DNA of 64,000 nt from Paracidobacterium acidisoli (GTDB lineage: Bacteria > Acidobacteriota > Terriglobia > Terriglobales > Acidobacteriaceae), in NCBI RefSeq assembly GCF_003428625.2, contig NZ_QVQT02000001.1, forward strand, positions 372,001-436,000, given 5' to 3'. A program made the position numbers and the translations under genes. Shown here one piece after another: positions 27,332-35,003 of this stretch. Numbering within the stretch: position 1 is the stretch's first letter; each line of letters starts with the position of its first letter. The notes under the pieces were generated by a model. It worked only from the letters and a program-made list of their open reading frames with translations. It did no database searches and was not told the origin of the DNA.

Positions 27332-28021
27332 TTACTGAGCCGCGTTCGCAGCGTGGAAGTACTTTCTTACGGTGCGGAGGAAGGGCAGCGAAGAGGCCGG
27401 GGGCAGCACGTTGCCGCGAAGGATCTCTTCGAAGCTGTGCGGCGCGCCGTAGAGCGTGGCCGTGTCGTCGCTGTTCTCGCTGACCGTGGCTCCGTTCAGG
27501 TCGATGCCGGCGAAGAGACCCTTGCTGCGCGACCAGGTAAGGAGCTCAGACTGCAGCTTCCAGTTGGTGGAGGCCTGGGCGTTGCGGCCAACCGGTCCGG
27601 CGGAGGCAGAGGCATCGCCGCCAATCTTGAACTTGCTCTTGAGCAGATCCTGGAAGCCCTTGTCGTTGACGGCGACGAGGACGAGGTCGGTTCCCTGTCC
27701 GCCGATCTGGAAGCCGAAGGAGCCGCCGGCGAGACGGATGAAGACCGGAGCGCTCCAGCCACGGGGCGTGTGGCAGGTTACGACGCCCTGTCCGTACTCA
27801 GCGCCGACGATGAACGCGCCTTTGACGAGACCGGGGATGACGCCGACGCAGGTGGCCTGACGCAGGATGGAGTCGGGAATGGCCCTGTCGGGCACGGCCA
27901 TAATGGCGTTGATGACGTCTCGGGCGCTGTCCATGCGCTGATCGAGCTTGGCTTTGTCACTCGCCGCAAAGGCGGGAATGGACAAACCGGCGAGGCACAA
28001 AATCACAATCCACTTCTTCAT
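27332..28021 (-). CDS. Exported SYLF (Ysc84-type) lipid-binding protein
   Basis: The 229-residue protein starts at ATG 28021 with a signal peptide (MKKWIVILCLAGLSIPAFA). The SYLF/Ysc84 domain is recognised by ATCVGVIPGLVKGAFIVG, SFGFQIGGQGTDLVLV and FAGIDLNGATV. In eukaryotes the domain binds phosphoinositides; in bacteria it is exported and of unknown role, probably lipid binding. A longer reading to 28249 lacks a ribosome site and adds sequence of non-coding look. Confidence 0.88.
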   Translation of the reverse strand: MKKWIVILCLAGLSIPAFAASDKAKLDQRMDSARDVINAIMAVPDRAIPDSILRQATCVGVIPGLVKGAFIVGAEYGQGVVTCHTPRGWSAPVFIRLAGGSFGFQIGGQGTDLVLVAVNDKGFQDLLKSKFKIGGDASASAGPVGRNAQASTNWKLQSELLTWSRSKGLFAGIDLNGATVSENSDDTATLYGAPHSFEEILRGNVLPPASSLPFLRTVRKYFHAANAAQ

Positions 28022-28428
28022 AGTCTTCGCTTTCTCCATCGAAAGGATGTCGGCACGGCGACGCCATGATACTGCTGCGGCGCAGTCCTCCGCTGTCTCC
28101 TTACCGATATTAAACGGCAGAGCGGCAAGGGAGGCTCCTGCAGATAGATGCAGAGTCTTGAGCTGAGGTTGAGGGAGGGCGGAAAAAAAGAAAAGGGCGG
28201 GACCCGAAAAAATAGGGGCTGCGGTTTGACAGTTGCCTGTTTTCGCCACCAGCCCCGTTCCCCAGATCTGCGTGAAACTATTCTTAGTCTCTTCTGCAAA
28301 TTACCTGCAAGTCACAGAAGTCTACTGTCCCAAAGTAATCGAAGGGTAACCATCTGGCAAGTTACCAGACCGGCACCACCGGAACAGGAGTGCGGACTGG
28401 GGTGGATCGTTTTGGGAAATCTTCCGGC

Positions 28429-28510
28429 CGGGGCTGAAGCCCCGCTGTTTGGGCGCTTTTGTCACCGGGCTAAAGCCCGGTGCTTCTACCGGGTCTCGCT
28501 GACGCGAGAC
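28429..28510. repeat. Paired-hairpin intergenic repeat, copy C
   Basis: CGGGGC-TGAA-GCCCCG (28429-28444), spacer, CACCGGGC-TAAA-GCCCGGTG (28463-28482), then CTTCTACCGG and GTCTCGC-TGAC-GCGAGAC. Compared with copies A and B the second stem has changed on both arms, keeping pairing. Confidence 0.85.
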
Positions 28511-28627
28511 GAGAACCACAGATCCCTCGACTGCGCTCGGGATGACAGAGGGCAGGGTGTCGGGGCGACAGGGGAAAGAGTTTTCAATCCCAATATCCGA
28601 AAAAACGGACATGGGGCACCCGGCCTT

Positions 28628-28680
28628 CCCACCTTAGCCGCCAACAACGGGCGGCGAAGATGGGGCACCCCGATTCTTCG
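28628..28680. repeat. CCCACCTTAG hairpin repeat, compact copy C
   Basis: Nearly identical to 23348-23400: the same stem arms and loop, with tail GCACCCCGATTCTTCG. Confidence 0.85.
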
Positions 28681-28766
28681 GAGCGTAAAGGGGCACCCGT
28701 ACCCGGCACCTGGTCCTGGTATCCGGAGATTCTTCAGAAGGGAGAAAAACTGATGAACTGAACGCT

Positions 28767-29432
28767 CTATTTTTCTTCGGAGCCGATCAGCTCGCGGCTG
28801 GCGGCGTGGATGGAGAGGGCGATGCGGTTGTCGACGCCCACTTTGCGCATGAGGCGGGCGATGTAGGCCTTGACGGTGCGCTCCTCGATGCCGAGGGTCT
28901 GAGCGATCTCGCGATTGGAGCGGGCGGCGATGAGCAGATTCAGCACCTCGCGCTCGCGAAGGGTGAAGCGCATGTTGTGCCTGCGCACGGGGCGCGAGGA
29001 GGAGTTGAGCATGCGGTCGACAAAGATGGACAAGACGCGGCGGGGCGCCCAGATGGAGCCGCTGTCGACGACGTCGATGGCCTGCATGACCTGCTCGGGC
29101 GAAGCGGTCTCTTCGAGATACCCCTTGGCGCCGGCGGCGATGGCGTTGATGATGGTCTCGTCGTCGCGGTTGTCGCCCATGACGATGAGCTTGAGGCGCG
29201 GACGCTGGGATTTGATCTTTGCGAGGAGCTCGAAGGACGCGAGCGGCTCCTGCAGCCCGAAGAGCACCATATCCAGGGTCCCGTTGGCCAGGGCTCCGTC
29301 AAGATCGGTGGCTACGACCTCGACCCGTGATCCGTCGTCGAAGATAGATCGAAATCCGGCGACACGGATCGGCTCGAAGTCCAGAAGTCCGATCCGAATC
29401 GACGATTCCTCGTTCTCGCTTTTCACTGGCAT
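28767..29432 (-). CDS. NarL/LuxR-type response regulator with a degenerate receiver
   Basis: The 221-residue protein has an N-terminal receiver fold and a C-terminal LuxR helix-turn-helix (FTLREREVLNLLIAARSNR, EERTVKAYIARLMRKVGV). The receiver lacks the usual phosphorylation residues: Gly59 stands where the phosphoacceptor Asp should be (DMVLFGLQEP), Gly87 replaces the Thr/Ser (LIVMGDN), and GYLEE replaces the GYLLK lysine motif. It is therefore likely to act without phosphorylation or to respond to another signal. It starts 20 bases after the dcd stop on the same strand. No sensor kinase is adjacent. Confidence 0.88.
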   Translation of the reverse strand: MPVKSENEESSIRIGLLDFEPIRVAGFRSIFDDGSRVEVVATDLDGALANGTLDMVLFGLQEPLASFELLAKIKSQRPRLKLIVMGDNRDDETIINAIAAGAKGYLEETASPEQVMQAIDVVDSGSIWAPRRVLSIFVDRMLNSSSRPVRRHNMRFTLREREVLNLLIAARSNREIAQTLGIEERTVKAYIARLMRKVGVDNRIALSIHAASRELIGSEEK

Positions 29433-29452
29433 GGGCCCTGCCCGGGAACATC

Positions 29453-30004
29453 TCAGAGCTTCGGCAGCACAATCCCCTGCTGTTTCTGATATTTACCCTT
29501 CCTGTCAGCGTAACTGATTTCACAGACTTCGTCAGACTGAAAAAAGAGGATCTGGCAAAGTCCTTCATTTGCATAGACACGGGCGGGGAGGGGCGTGGTG
29601 TTGGAGATCTCGAGGGTGACGAAGCCTTCCCATTCCGGCTCGAACGGGGTGACGTTCACGATGATGCCGCAGCGAGCATATGTGGATTTACCGACGCAGA
29701 TGGTCAGCACGTCGCGCGGGATGCGGAAGTACTCGATGGAGCGCGCCAGAGCGAAGCTGTTGGGCGGAACGATGACGGATTCAGACTGCACGCTGACGAA
29801 GGAGCGCTCGTCGAAGTTTTTGGGATCGATGATGGCGCTGTTGACGTTGGTGAAGATTTTGAACTCGTCGGAGACGCGCAGGTCGTAGCCATAGGACGAC
29901 AATCCATAGGAGATGACTCCCTCCCGTACCTGCTTTTCGCTGAAGGGCTCGATCATCCCTTTCAGCGCCTGCTCGCGTATCCAGCGATCGCTTTTGATCG
30001 ACAT
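29453..30004 (-). CDS. dcd: dCTP deaminase
   Basis: The 183-residue enzyme deaminates dCTP to dUTP for thymidylate synthesis. The start at ATG 30004 gives the typical N-terminus [13 protein letters not shown]. Family motifs are SSYGYDLRV, the nucleotide-binding [11 protein letters not shown], and the catalytic-Glu region [20 protein letters not shown] longer reading to 30715 is not supported, since family homology begins at 30004. The downstream pseudo-receiver regulator may share the transcript. Confidence 0.95.
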   Translation of the reverse strand: MSIKSDRWIREQALKGMIEPFSEKQVREGVISYGLSSYGYDLRVSDEFKIFTNVNSAIIDPKNFDERSFVSVQSESVIVPPNSFALARSIEYFRIPRDVLTICVGKSTYARCGIIVNVTPFEPEWEGFVTLEISNTTPLPARVYANEGLCQILFFQSDEVCEISYADRKGKYQKQQGIVLPKL

Positions 30005-30170
30005 GTAACTCCCCGGATGAATTTCGGTGTTGTCCGTGCCCGATATGAATCCAGGCCGGAAGCTGCATCTTACGGGAGACACATTGCATTGACAATGCGG
30101 GAAAAGCTTTCTAGCATCACGAATAAGCTGGTTTTTCTGCAGGTTACATCCTGACCCGGGGTAAAAGACG

Positions 30171-30446
30171 TTGATCAAACAGGACATCATCCACCACGTC
30201 ATTGAGAAGACCGGTCTGCCGCGCAACAAGGCGGAGGCAGCGGTCGACACGGTATTCGATGGCCTCAAGAAGGCACTGGCCAAAGGCGACCGTATCGAGC
30301 TCCGCGGATTCGGCGTCTTCAGTGTGCGCCCGCGCAAGACCGGGATCGGCAGAAATCCGCGCACCGGAGCCGAAGTCTCCATCACGCCGGGCAAGGCTGT
30401 GCGCTTCAAGCCGGGCAAGGAACTGCATCTTCTCGAAAACAAATAA
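30171..30446 (+). CDS. HU/IHF-family DNA-binding protein
   Basis: The 91-residue histone-like protein starts with TTG at 30171 ([16 protein letters not shown]). The family pattern is complete: helical dimer core, [20 protein letters not shown] and the beta-arm ending [11 protein letters not shown]. It bends and compacts DNA as a dimer. It is divergent from dcd, with about 165 bases between for both promoters. Confidence 0.95.
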   Translation: MIKQDIIHHVIEKTGLPRNKAEAAVDTVFDGLKKALAKGDRIELRGFGVFSVRPRKTGIGRNPRTGAEVSITPGKAVRFKPGKELHLLENK

Positions 30447-30816
30447 TCGGCCATAATTAATCGGCATAACGGCGCAGGGGCAATCTTTTTTTGAGGCGGG
30501 AGACGCTTCAGGATCGGCCTCCGTGTGCTTTCTCTGTCAGGCAGCTTTTCGCCCGAAGGCAGCCGGAGACGATTCCGGCAAGGACGGCTGCGCGCTCCGC
30601 TTTGGCAGAAGAAAACTGACGGCTTTTTGCCGTGAGGCCGGGCCGCAGCCGGGCCTTTACCGGTTGGCGGGTTTTCGCGAGAGCCTGCGGAACTTTTCTG
30701 TGCCGGCACCTGCACCGGTTCTGTGCGGCAAATTCGTAAACCTGGAAAACACCTGTTTTATGAATGAATTCCGGCTGAGTGAAAACGGATACACAAAAGT
30801 GCGCAATGTTACAAGC

Positions 30817-30844
30817 TTGACAACCCTTGTTTTGGTTCTTTAAT
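30817..30844 (+). promoter_or_regulatory. Sigma-70-like promoter of the TonB receptor
   Basis: TTGACA at 30817-30822 is followed, after 16 bases, by TTTAAT at 30839-30844. The -35 box matches the consensus fully. It points toward the receptor gene. Confidence 0.6.
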
Positions 30845-30898
30845 GTTATACGCCGTGCGCTACTAAACAGTTTTACTGCTTCAGAAAGCGCATCATGC

Positions 30899-30916
30899 AA
30901 AACGGGAAACCGTTTT
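30899..30916. promoter_or_regulatory. Palindrome downstream of the receptor promoter
   Basis: AAAACGG-GAAA-CCGTTTT is a perfect seven-base dyad about 50 bases past the -10 box. The AAACG/CGTTT core resembles operators of LacI-type sugar regulators, which would suit a polysaccharide-uptake gene. No LacI gene is in the window. Confidence 0.45.
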
Positions 30917-31186
30917 CAGTTTCACCCCTGTACCGGCGGCGAAGAGGGTTTGTTGTCCTCCTTTGCCGGGAAGCCGGCGAACCCTGACAACCACAGATCA
31001 ACCAGAGGCGAAGCAGAAAATTCGTTCATCCACGTTGTCGAGCTAAATCGGTTTAACCCCACGAACCACATACATCCCCTGCAAGGGATGCGGGAGAACT
31101 GCCGTCTTCTTCCCCCCGGGGAGACAGGACAGAGGCTCGCGCCCGGCCCCTGGACGTTCGTTTTTCGCTTTACCTGGAGACCTATT

Positions 31187-34100
31187 GTGAAATATGTATT
31201 TTCCTCTTCTGCCCGAACCCGCCAGTCAGCCGTGTCATGGACACTGCTGCCGACGCTGGTGCTGGCGTTGTTATTGATTTCCCTCGGAGCCCACGCGCAG
31301 CTGACCACAGGCAGTCTTTCCGGCACGGTGCAGGACCAGTCCGGCGCTGTCATTCCCAATGCGCAGGTGACGCTGCTGAACGATGCCTCGCACGACCGGC
31401 GCCAGAGCACGAGCAACTCAGCCGGCTACTTTACCTTTGCCGGCGTTCAGCCGGGCAGCTACACGATCACGATCCAGGCCAAAGGCTTTGAGAACTGGTC
31501 GCAGACCGGCGTCACGATGAACCCGGGCGATATTCGCCAGGTGCCCAACATTCAGATGGCGGTGGGCAGCGCGGGACAGACGGTCCAGGTGCAGGCGACG
31601 GCGTCGCAGATTCTGCCGATCGATTCGGGCGAGCGCTCGGCGGTGCTGAGCAGCCAGGATATTCAGAAGCTTTCGATCGAGAGCCGCAACATCTCGGAGC
31701 TGCTGAAGATTCTGCCCGGCGTGACCAGCGTCGCGAACGGCACGAGCAACGGCCTGGGCTTCGACTTTTCGAACTCGGGCTCGACGGGCAGCACCATCGG
31801 CGTGGGGCTTTCGGCCAACGGCGCGCCCTATCGCGGCGGCACTTCGTACACGCTGGACGGCGCCAATATCATCGATCCGGGCTGCAACTGCTGGTCGATT
31901 GCGGTGGTGAATCCGGATATGACGGACGAGGTGAAGGTGCAGACCTCGAACTTCGGCGCAGACAGCCCGAACGGTCCGGTGATCGTGAACGCGATCAGCA
32001 AGGCGGGCGGCGCGACCTTCCACGGACAGGCGTATCTGTATGCCCGCAACAATGTGCTGAACGCCAACACCTGGCTCAACAACAGGCAGGGCGCGGCGCG
32101 GCAGACGGCGGCTTACTACTATCCCGGCGGGAATATCGGCGGTCCGGTGCGCATTCCCGGCACGGACTTCAACAAGAACGACAAGCTGCTGTTCTGGGGC
32201 GGCTACGAGTACTACTCGCAGAACCTGCCCGCGGTGACGCCGCTTGAGTCGTATGTGCCCAGCGCGGGGATGCGCGCGGGCAACTTCACCTCTTCGGGCG
32301 ACGGCAACGGCGCGCTCTGCCCGGGCGGCTTCAACTCCACGGCAACCAACACATGGTGCGACGATCTGACCGGAAGCTATGCGCCCGACGGAACGAAGAT
32401 CACGGGCGGAATGATTTCGCAGCAGTATCTGGACCCCGGCGCTGCGTCGATCATGAAGATGTTTCCGACGGCGAACGCCAACCCGGAGACCACCCCCGGC
32501 GGCTTCAACTACTTCGAGCCGATCAACACGCAGCACAACGGCTACGTGTACCGCGTGCGCGTGGACTACAACCTGGACCAGAACAACAAGCTGTTCGTGA
32601 CCTACCAGGAAGGAGACGACACGAACACGACGCCTGCGCACCTCTACTACAACCCGGCCAATGCGGTGCTCTACCAGGGCGGCCTGATCAACAATCCCAC
32701 TACCTCGCGCGTGCTGACGGGCAACTTCCTGCACGTCTTCTCGCCGACGCTGACCAACGAGTTTGTGGCGGCGTGGGGCTACGTCAACAGCCCGAACAAG
32801 CCGACGAATCTGTCAGCGGCGTACAAGTCGACGCTCGGCTATCCGTACGAAACGATCTTCAACTCCGCATCGAGCCTTGCGCCGTCGATCAACAGCGCCG
32901 GCCCGCAGACCTTCCCGGATCTTTCACAGGCCGATTACTGGGAACCGAACGGCACGTATCCGCTGCGCAAGGAGAACCCCTCCTTTTCAGACAACATCAC
33001 GAAGGTGTATCGCAACCACACCTTCAAGTTCGGAGCTTTCACGGAGCTGGCAGGAAACTTCCAGGGCACCGCTGCCAATGTCAACGGCAGCCTGTACTTC
33101 TCGGGCAAGAACGGCCCGCTGCCGGATATGAACAATCCGAAGGTAAATATCGGCTCCTACAACCCCGTCGCCAACCTGGTGATGGGCATTGCCAACAACG
33201 GAACGGGCGGCAGCGGCTTCCAGCAGGCCAGCTCCGAGCCGTACACGGATATGGCGTACCGCACGACCTCGGCTTATGTGATGGATACATGGCAGGTGAA
33301 GCCGCGGTTCACGCTGAACCTCGGCATTCGCTGGGATCATATCGGACGCTGGTATGACCGTCAGGGCACGGGTCTTGCGGTGTGGCTGCCTGGCCAGTAC
33401 TCCTTCGACCTGGGAACGGGCAAAGCTTATCCGGGCATTTCGTGGCACGCCATCAACCCCGGTATTCCGGTGGGCGGCTCGCCGGACAACATCGCGTTCA
33501 CTTCACCGCGTTTCGGCTTCTCCTACGACGTGCAGGGCAACGGCAATGTCGTGGTGCGCGGCGGATGGGGCGAATACCGCTGGAACGACCAGTACAACGA
33601 CTACGCGGGCGCTCTGAACACGGCGCAGGAGGTTTCAACGTATAACTCGCCGGTGGGCGACGCGATTACGCTGAGCGAGATCAACGCGCTGGGCGTGTCG
33701 GGCGCGGGATCGAAGCTGGGCAGCCTGCCGAGCAGCGTACAGGCGGCCGATGCGAACGATCACCGCATGCCGCTGACCTACGCGTGGAACCTGACGGTGG
33801 ACAAGCAGCTTCCGTGGAGATCGCTGTTCGAGATCGCCTACGTGGGCAACAGCACGCACCAGCTGCTGATGGGCGGCCAGAGCGGCGGCTCGGACATCGG
33901 CGGAAGCGGCTTCTCGAACATGAACAAGATTCCGCTGGGCGGACTGTTCCAGCAGGACCCGGTTACGGGAGCGGCGGCGCCTGCCAATCCCGATAACACG
34001 TCGTCGTACAACATCATCGACTACTACCCGTACTATGCCGGCTACGGCAGCAACAGCATCACGGTCAACGAGCACGTGGGCTACTCGAACTACAACGGGC

Positions 34101-34891
34101 TGCAGCTGGCGTGGCTGAAGCAGGTGGGCCATCTGTCGTTCAACCTGAACTACACGTGGTCGAAGGCGCTGGGCATTGTGAACAGCACCGTCGACGCCTT
34201 CTCGGTGCACGGCAACTACGGCGTTCTGAATATCGATCGTCCGCAGGTGGTCAACACCTCCTACGCGTATGCCTTCGGCGATGTTTACCACGGCAATCGC
34301 TTTGCCGGCGGGGCCATCAACCACTGGACGATCTCGGGCATCACCACGTGGCAGTCCGGCGGCAACCTGCAGGCCGAATACACGCAGAACCTCGGCATGA
34401 CGCTCAACTACGTCGATGCAAAGGGCACCATCACCGGTCCTCTGACCTCAAACAGCTATTTCGGCACGAACGCGCAGTCGATTCTGCCGGTTCTGACCTG
34501 CAACCCGCGCAGCGGGCTGGCTTCGCATCAGCTTGCGAACCTCTCCTGCTTCAGCGCGCCGCAGATCGGCCAGCAGGGCGTCCGGCAGATCTCGCCGTAC
34601 CTCAGCGGACCGTCGTACACCAACACGGATCTGACCGTCTTCAAGACCTTCGGCATCACCGACCGTCAGAAGATGGAGTTCCGCGCATCGGCCTTCAACG
34701 CGTTCAACCACCCGCTCTACGGGTTCAGCACGAACAACGACATCACGCTGAACTACACGACGCCGGATGGACATACGTTCACTCCCAACCTGAGCGCACT
34801 GCAGCTCGCCCAGGGCGAGACGTGGGGCACGGAAGACACCAAGGCCGGCAACGCCCGCATCATGGAGCTGTCACTCAAGTACAGCTTCTGA
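31187..34891 (+). CDS. Oar-type TonB-dependent receptor
   Basis: The 1234-residue outer-membrane protein starts with GTG 31187, eight bases after GGAGA, giving a signal peptide (TLVLALLLISLGAHAQ). A carboxypeptidase-regulatory-like domain follows (GSLSGTVQDQSGAVIPNA), then the plug (SIESRNISELLKILPGV) and a long beta-barrel ending in Phe (LSLKYSF), as needed for outer-membrane insertion. Such receptors take up large substrates such as oligosaccharides with energy from TonB. The GH3 glycosidase gene follows after a terminator, which suggests polysaccharide uptake. The exact ligand is unknown. A reading from 30827 is too long and lacks a signal. Confidence 0.95.
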   Translation: MKYVFSSSARTRQSAVSWTLLPTLVLALLLISLGAHAQLTTGSLSGTVQDQSGAVIPNAQVTLLNDASHDRRQSTSNSAGYFTFAGVQPGSYTITIQAKGFENWSQTGVTMNPGDIRQVPNIQMAVGSAGQTVQVQATASQILPIDSGERSAVLSSQDIQKLSIESRNISELLKILPGVTSVANGTSNGLGFDFSNSGSTGSTIGVGLSANGAPYRGGTSYTLDGANIIDPGCNCWSIAVVNPDMTDEVKVQTSNFGADSPNGPVIVNAISKAGGATFHGQAYLYARNNVLNANTWLNNRQGAARQTAAYYYPGGNIGGPVRIPGTDFNKNDKLLFWGGYEYYSQNLPAVTPLESYVPSAGMRAGNFTSSGDGNGALCPGGFNSTATNTWCDDLTGSYAPDGTKITGGMISQQYLDPGAASIMKMFPTANANPETTPGGFNYFEPINTQHNGYVYRVRVDYNLDQNNKLFVTYQEGDDTNTTPAHLYYNPANAVLYQGGLINNPTTSRVLTGNFLHVFSPTLTNEFVAAWGYVNSPNKPTNLSAAYKSTLGYPYETIFNSASSLAPSINSAGPQTFPDLSQADYWEPNGTYPLRKENPSFSDNITKVYRNHTFKFGAFTELAGNFQGTAANVNGSLYFSGKNGPLPDMNNPKVNIGSYNPVANLVMGIANNGTGGSGFQQASSEPYTDMAYRTTSAYVMDTWQVKPRFTLNLGIRWDHIGRWYDRQGTGLAVWLPGQYSFDLGTGKAYPGISWHAINPGIPVGGSPDNIAFTSPRFGFSYDVQGNGNVVVRGGWGEYRWNDQYNDYAGALNTAQEVSTYNSPVGDAITLSEINALGVSGAGSKLGSLPSSVQAADANDHRMPLTYAWNLTVDKQLPWRSLFEIAYVGNSTHQLLMGGQSGGSDIGGSGFSNMNKIPLGGLFQQDPVTGAAAPANPDNTSSYNIIDYYPYYAGYGSNSITVNEHVGYSNYNGLQLAWLKQVGHLSFNLNYTWSKALGIVNSTVDAFSVHGNYGVLNIDRPQVVNTSYAYAFGDVYHGNRFAGGAINHWTISGITTWQSGGNLQAEYTQNLGMTLNYVDAKGTITGPLTSNSYFGTNAQSILPVLTCNPRSGLASHQLANLSCFSAPQIGQQGVRQISPYLSGPSYTNTDLTVFKTFGITDRQKMEFRASAFNAFNHPLYGFSTNNDITLNYTTPDGHTFTPNLSALQLAQGETWGTEDTKAGNARIMELSLKYSF

Positions 34892-34912
34892 GCGGTCTCC
34901 GGCTGTTTCACG

Positions 34913-34948
34913 AAAAGGGGTGGGCCCAGATGCTCCACCCCTTTTTTT
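34913..34948 (+). terminator. Rho-independent terminator of the TonB receptor gene
   Basis: AAAAGGGGTGG pairs with CCACCCCTTTT around a GCCCAGATGCT-containing loop, followed by further T. It separates the receptor from the GH3 gene, which then needs its own promoter or readthrough. Confidence 0.9.
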
Positions 34949-35003
34949 TCGTTCGTTGTATGATCCTTTCCGCCAACGCAAACCACGAAGACGAAGGTGA
35001 AAT

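Larger units (their letters stand above)
28022..28766. other. Gene-free stretch with repeats
   Basis: This 745-base gap holds a small inverted repeat GGTAAC/GTTACC (28345-28366), repeat copy C (28429-28510), the module shared with 23521 (28575-28620) and the CCCACCTTAG hairpin (28628-28680). Nothing else is evident; the left part, before 28345, may hold the SYLF promoter but I could not place it. Confidence 0.75.
30447..31186. other. Long leader region of the TonB receptor gene
   Basis: The 740-base stretch has no convincing gene. It holds a sigma-70-like promoter at 30817-30844 and a palindrome at 30899-30916, which leaves an untranslated leader of about 335 bases before the GTG at 31187. 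The part just after the HU gene has a T-run (30485-30492) but no clear stem. Confidence 0.7.

Noticed and set aside
19917-28680. Possible CRISPR array
   Set aside because: The repeats are in three separate gaps, several kilobases apart, differ in sequence, and have no regular spacers or cas genes.
28148-28753. 201-codon open frame across the third repeat gap
   Set aside because: Translation consists of the hairpin repeats themselves; the resulting peptide (TLAANNGRRRWGT) also appears in the 23.3 kb gap for the same reason.
30447-30495. Terminator after the HU gene
   Set aside because: A T-run is present, but no stem of more than three or four pairs could be built before it.
30523-30843. 106-codon open frame before the TonB receptor
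   Set aside because: Runs through the likely promoter and shows no ribosome site or family pattern.
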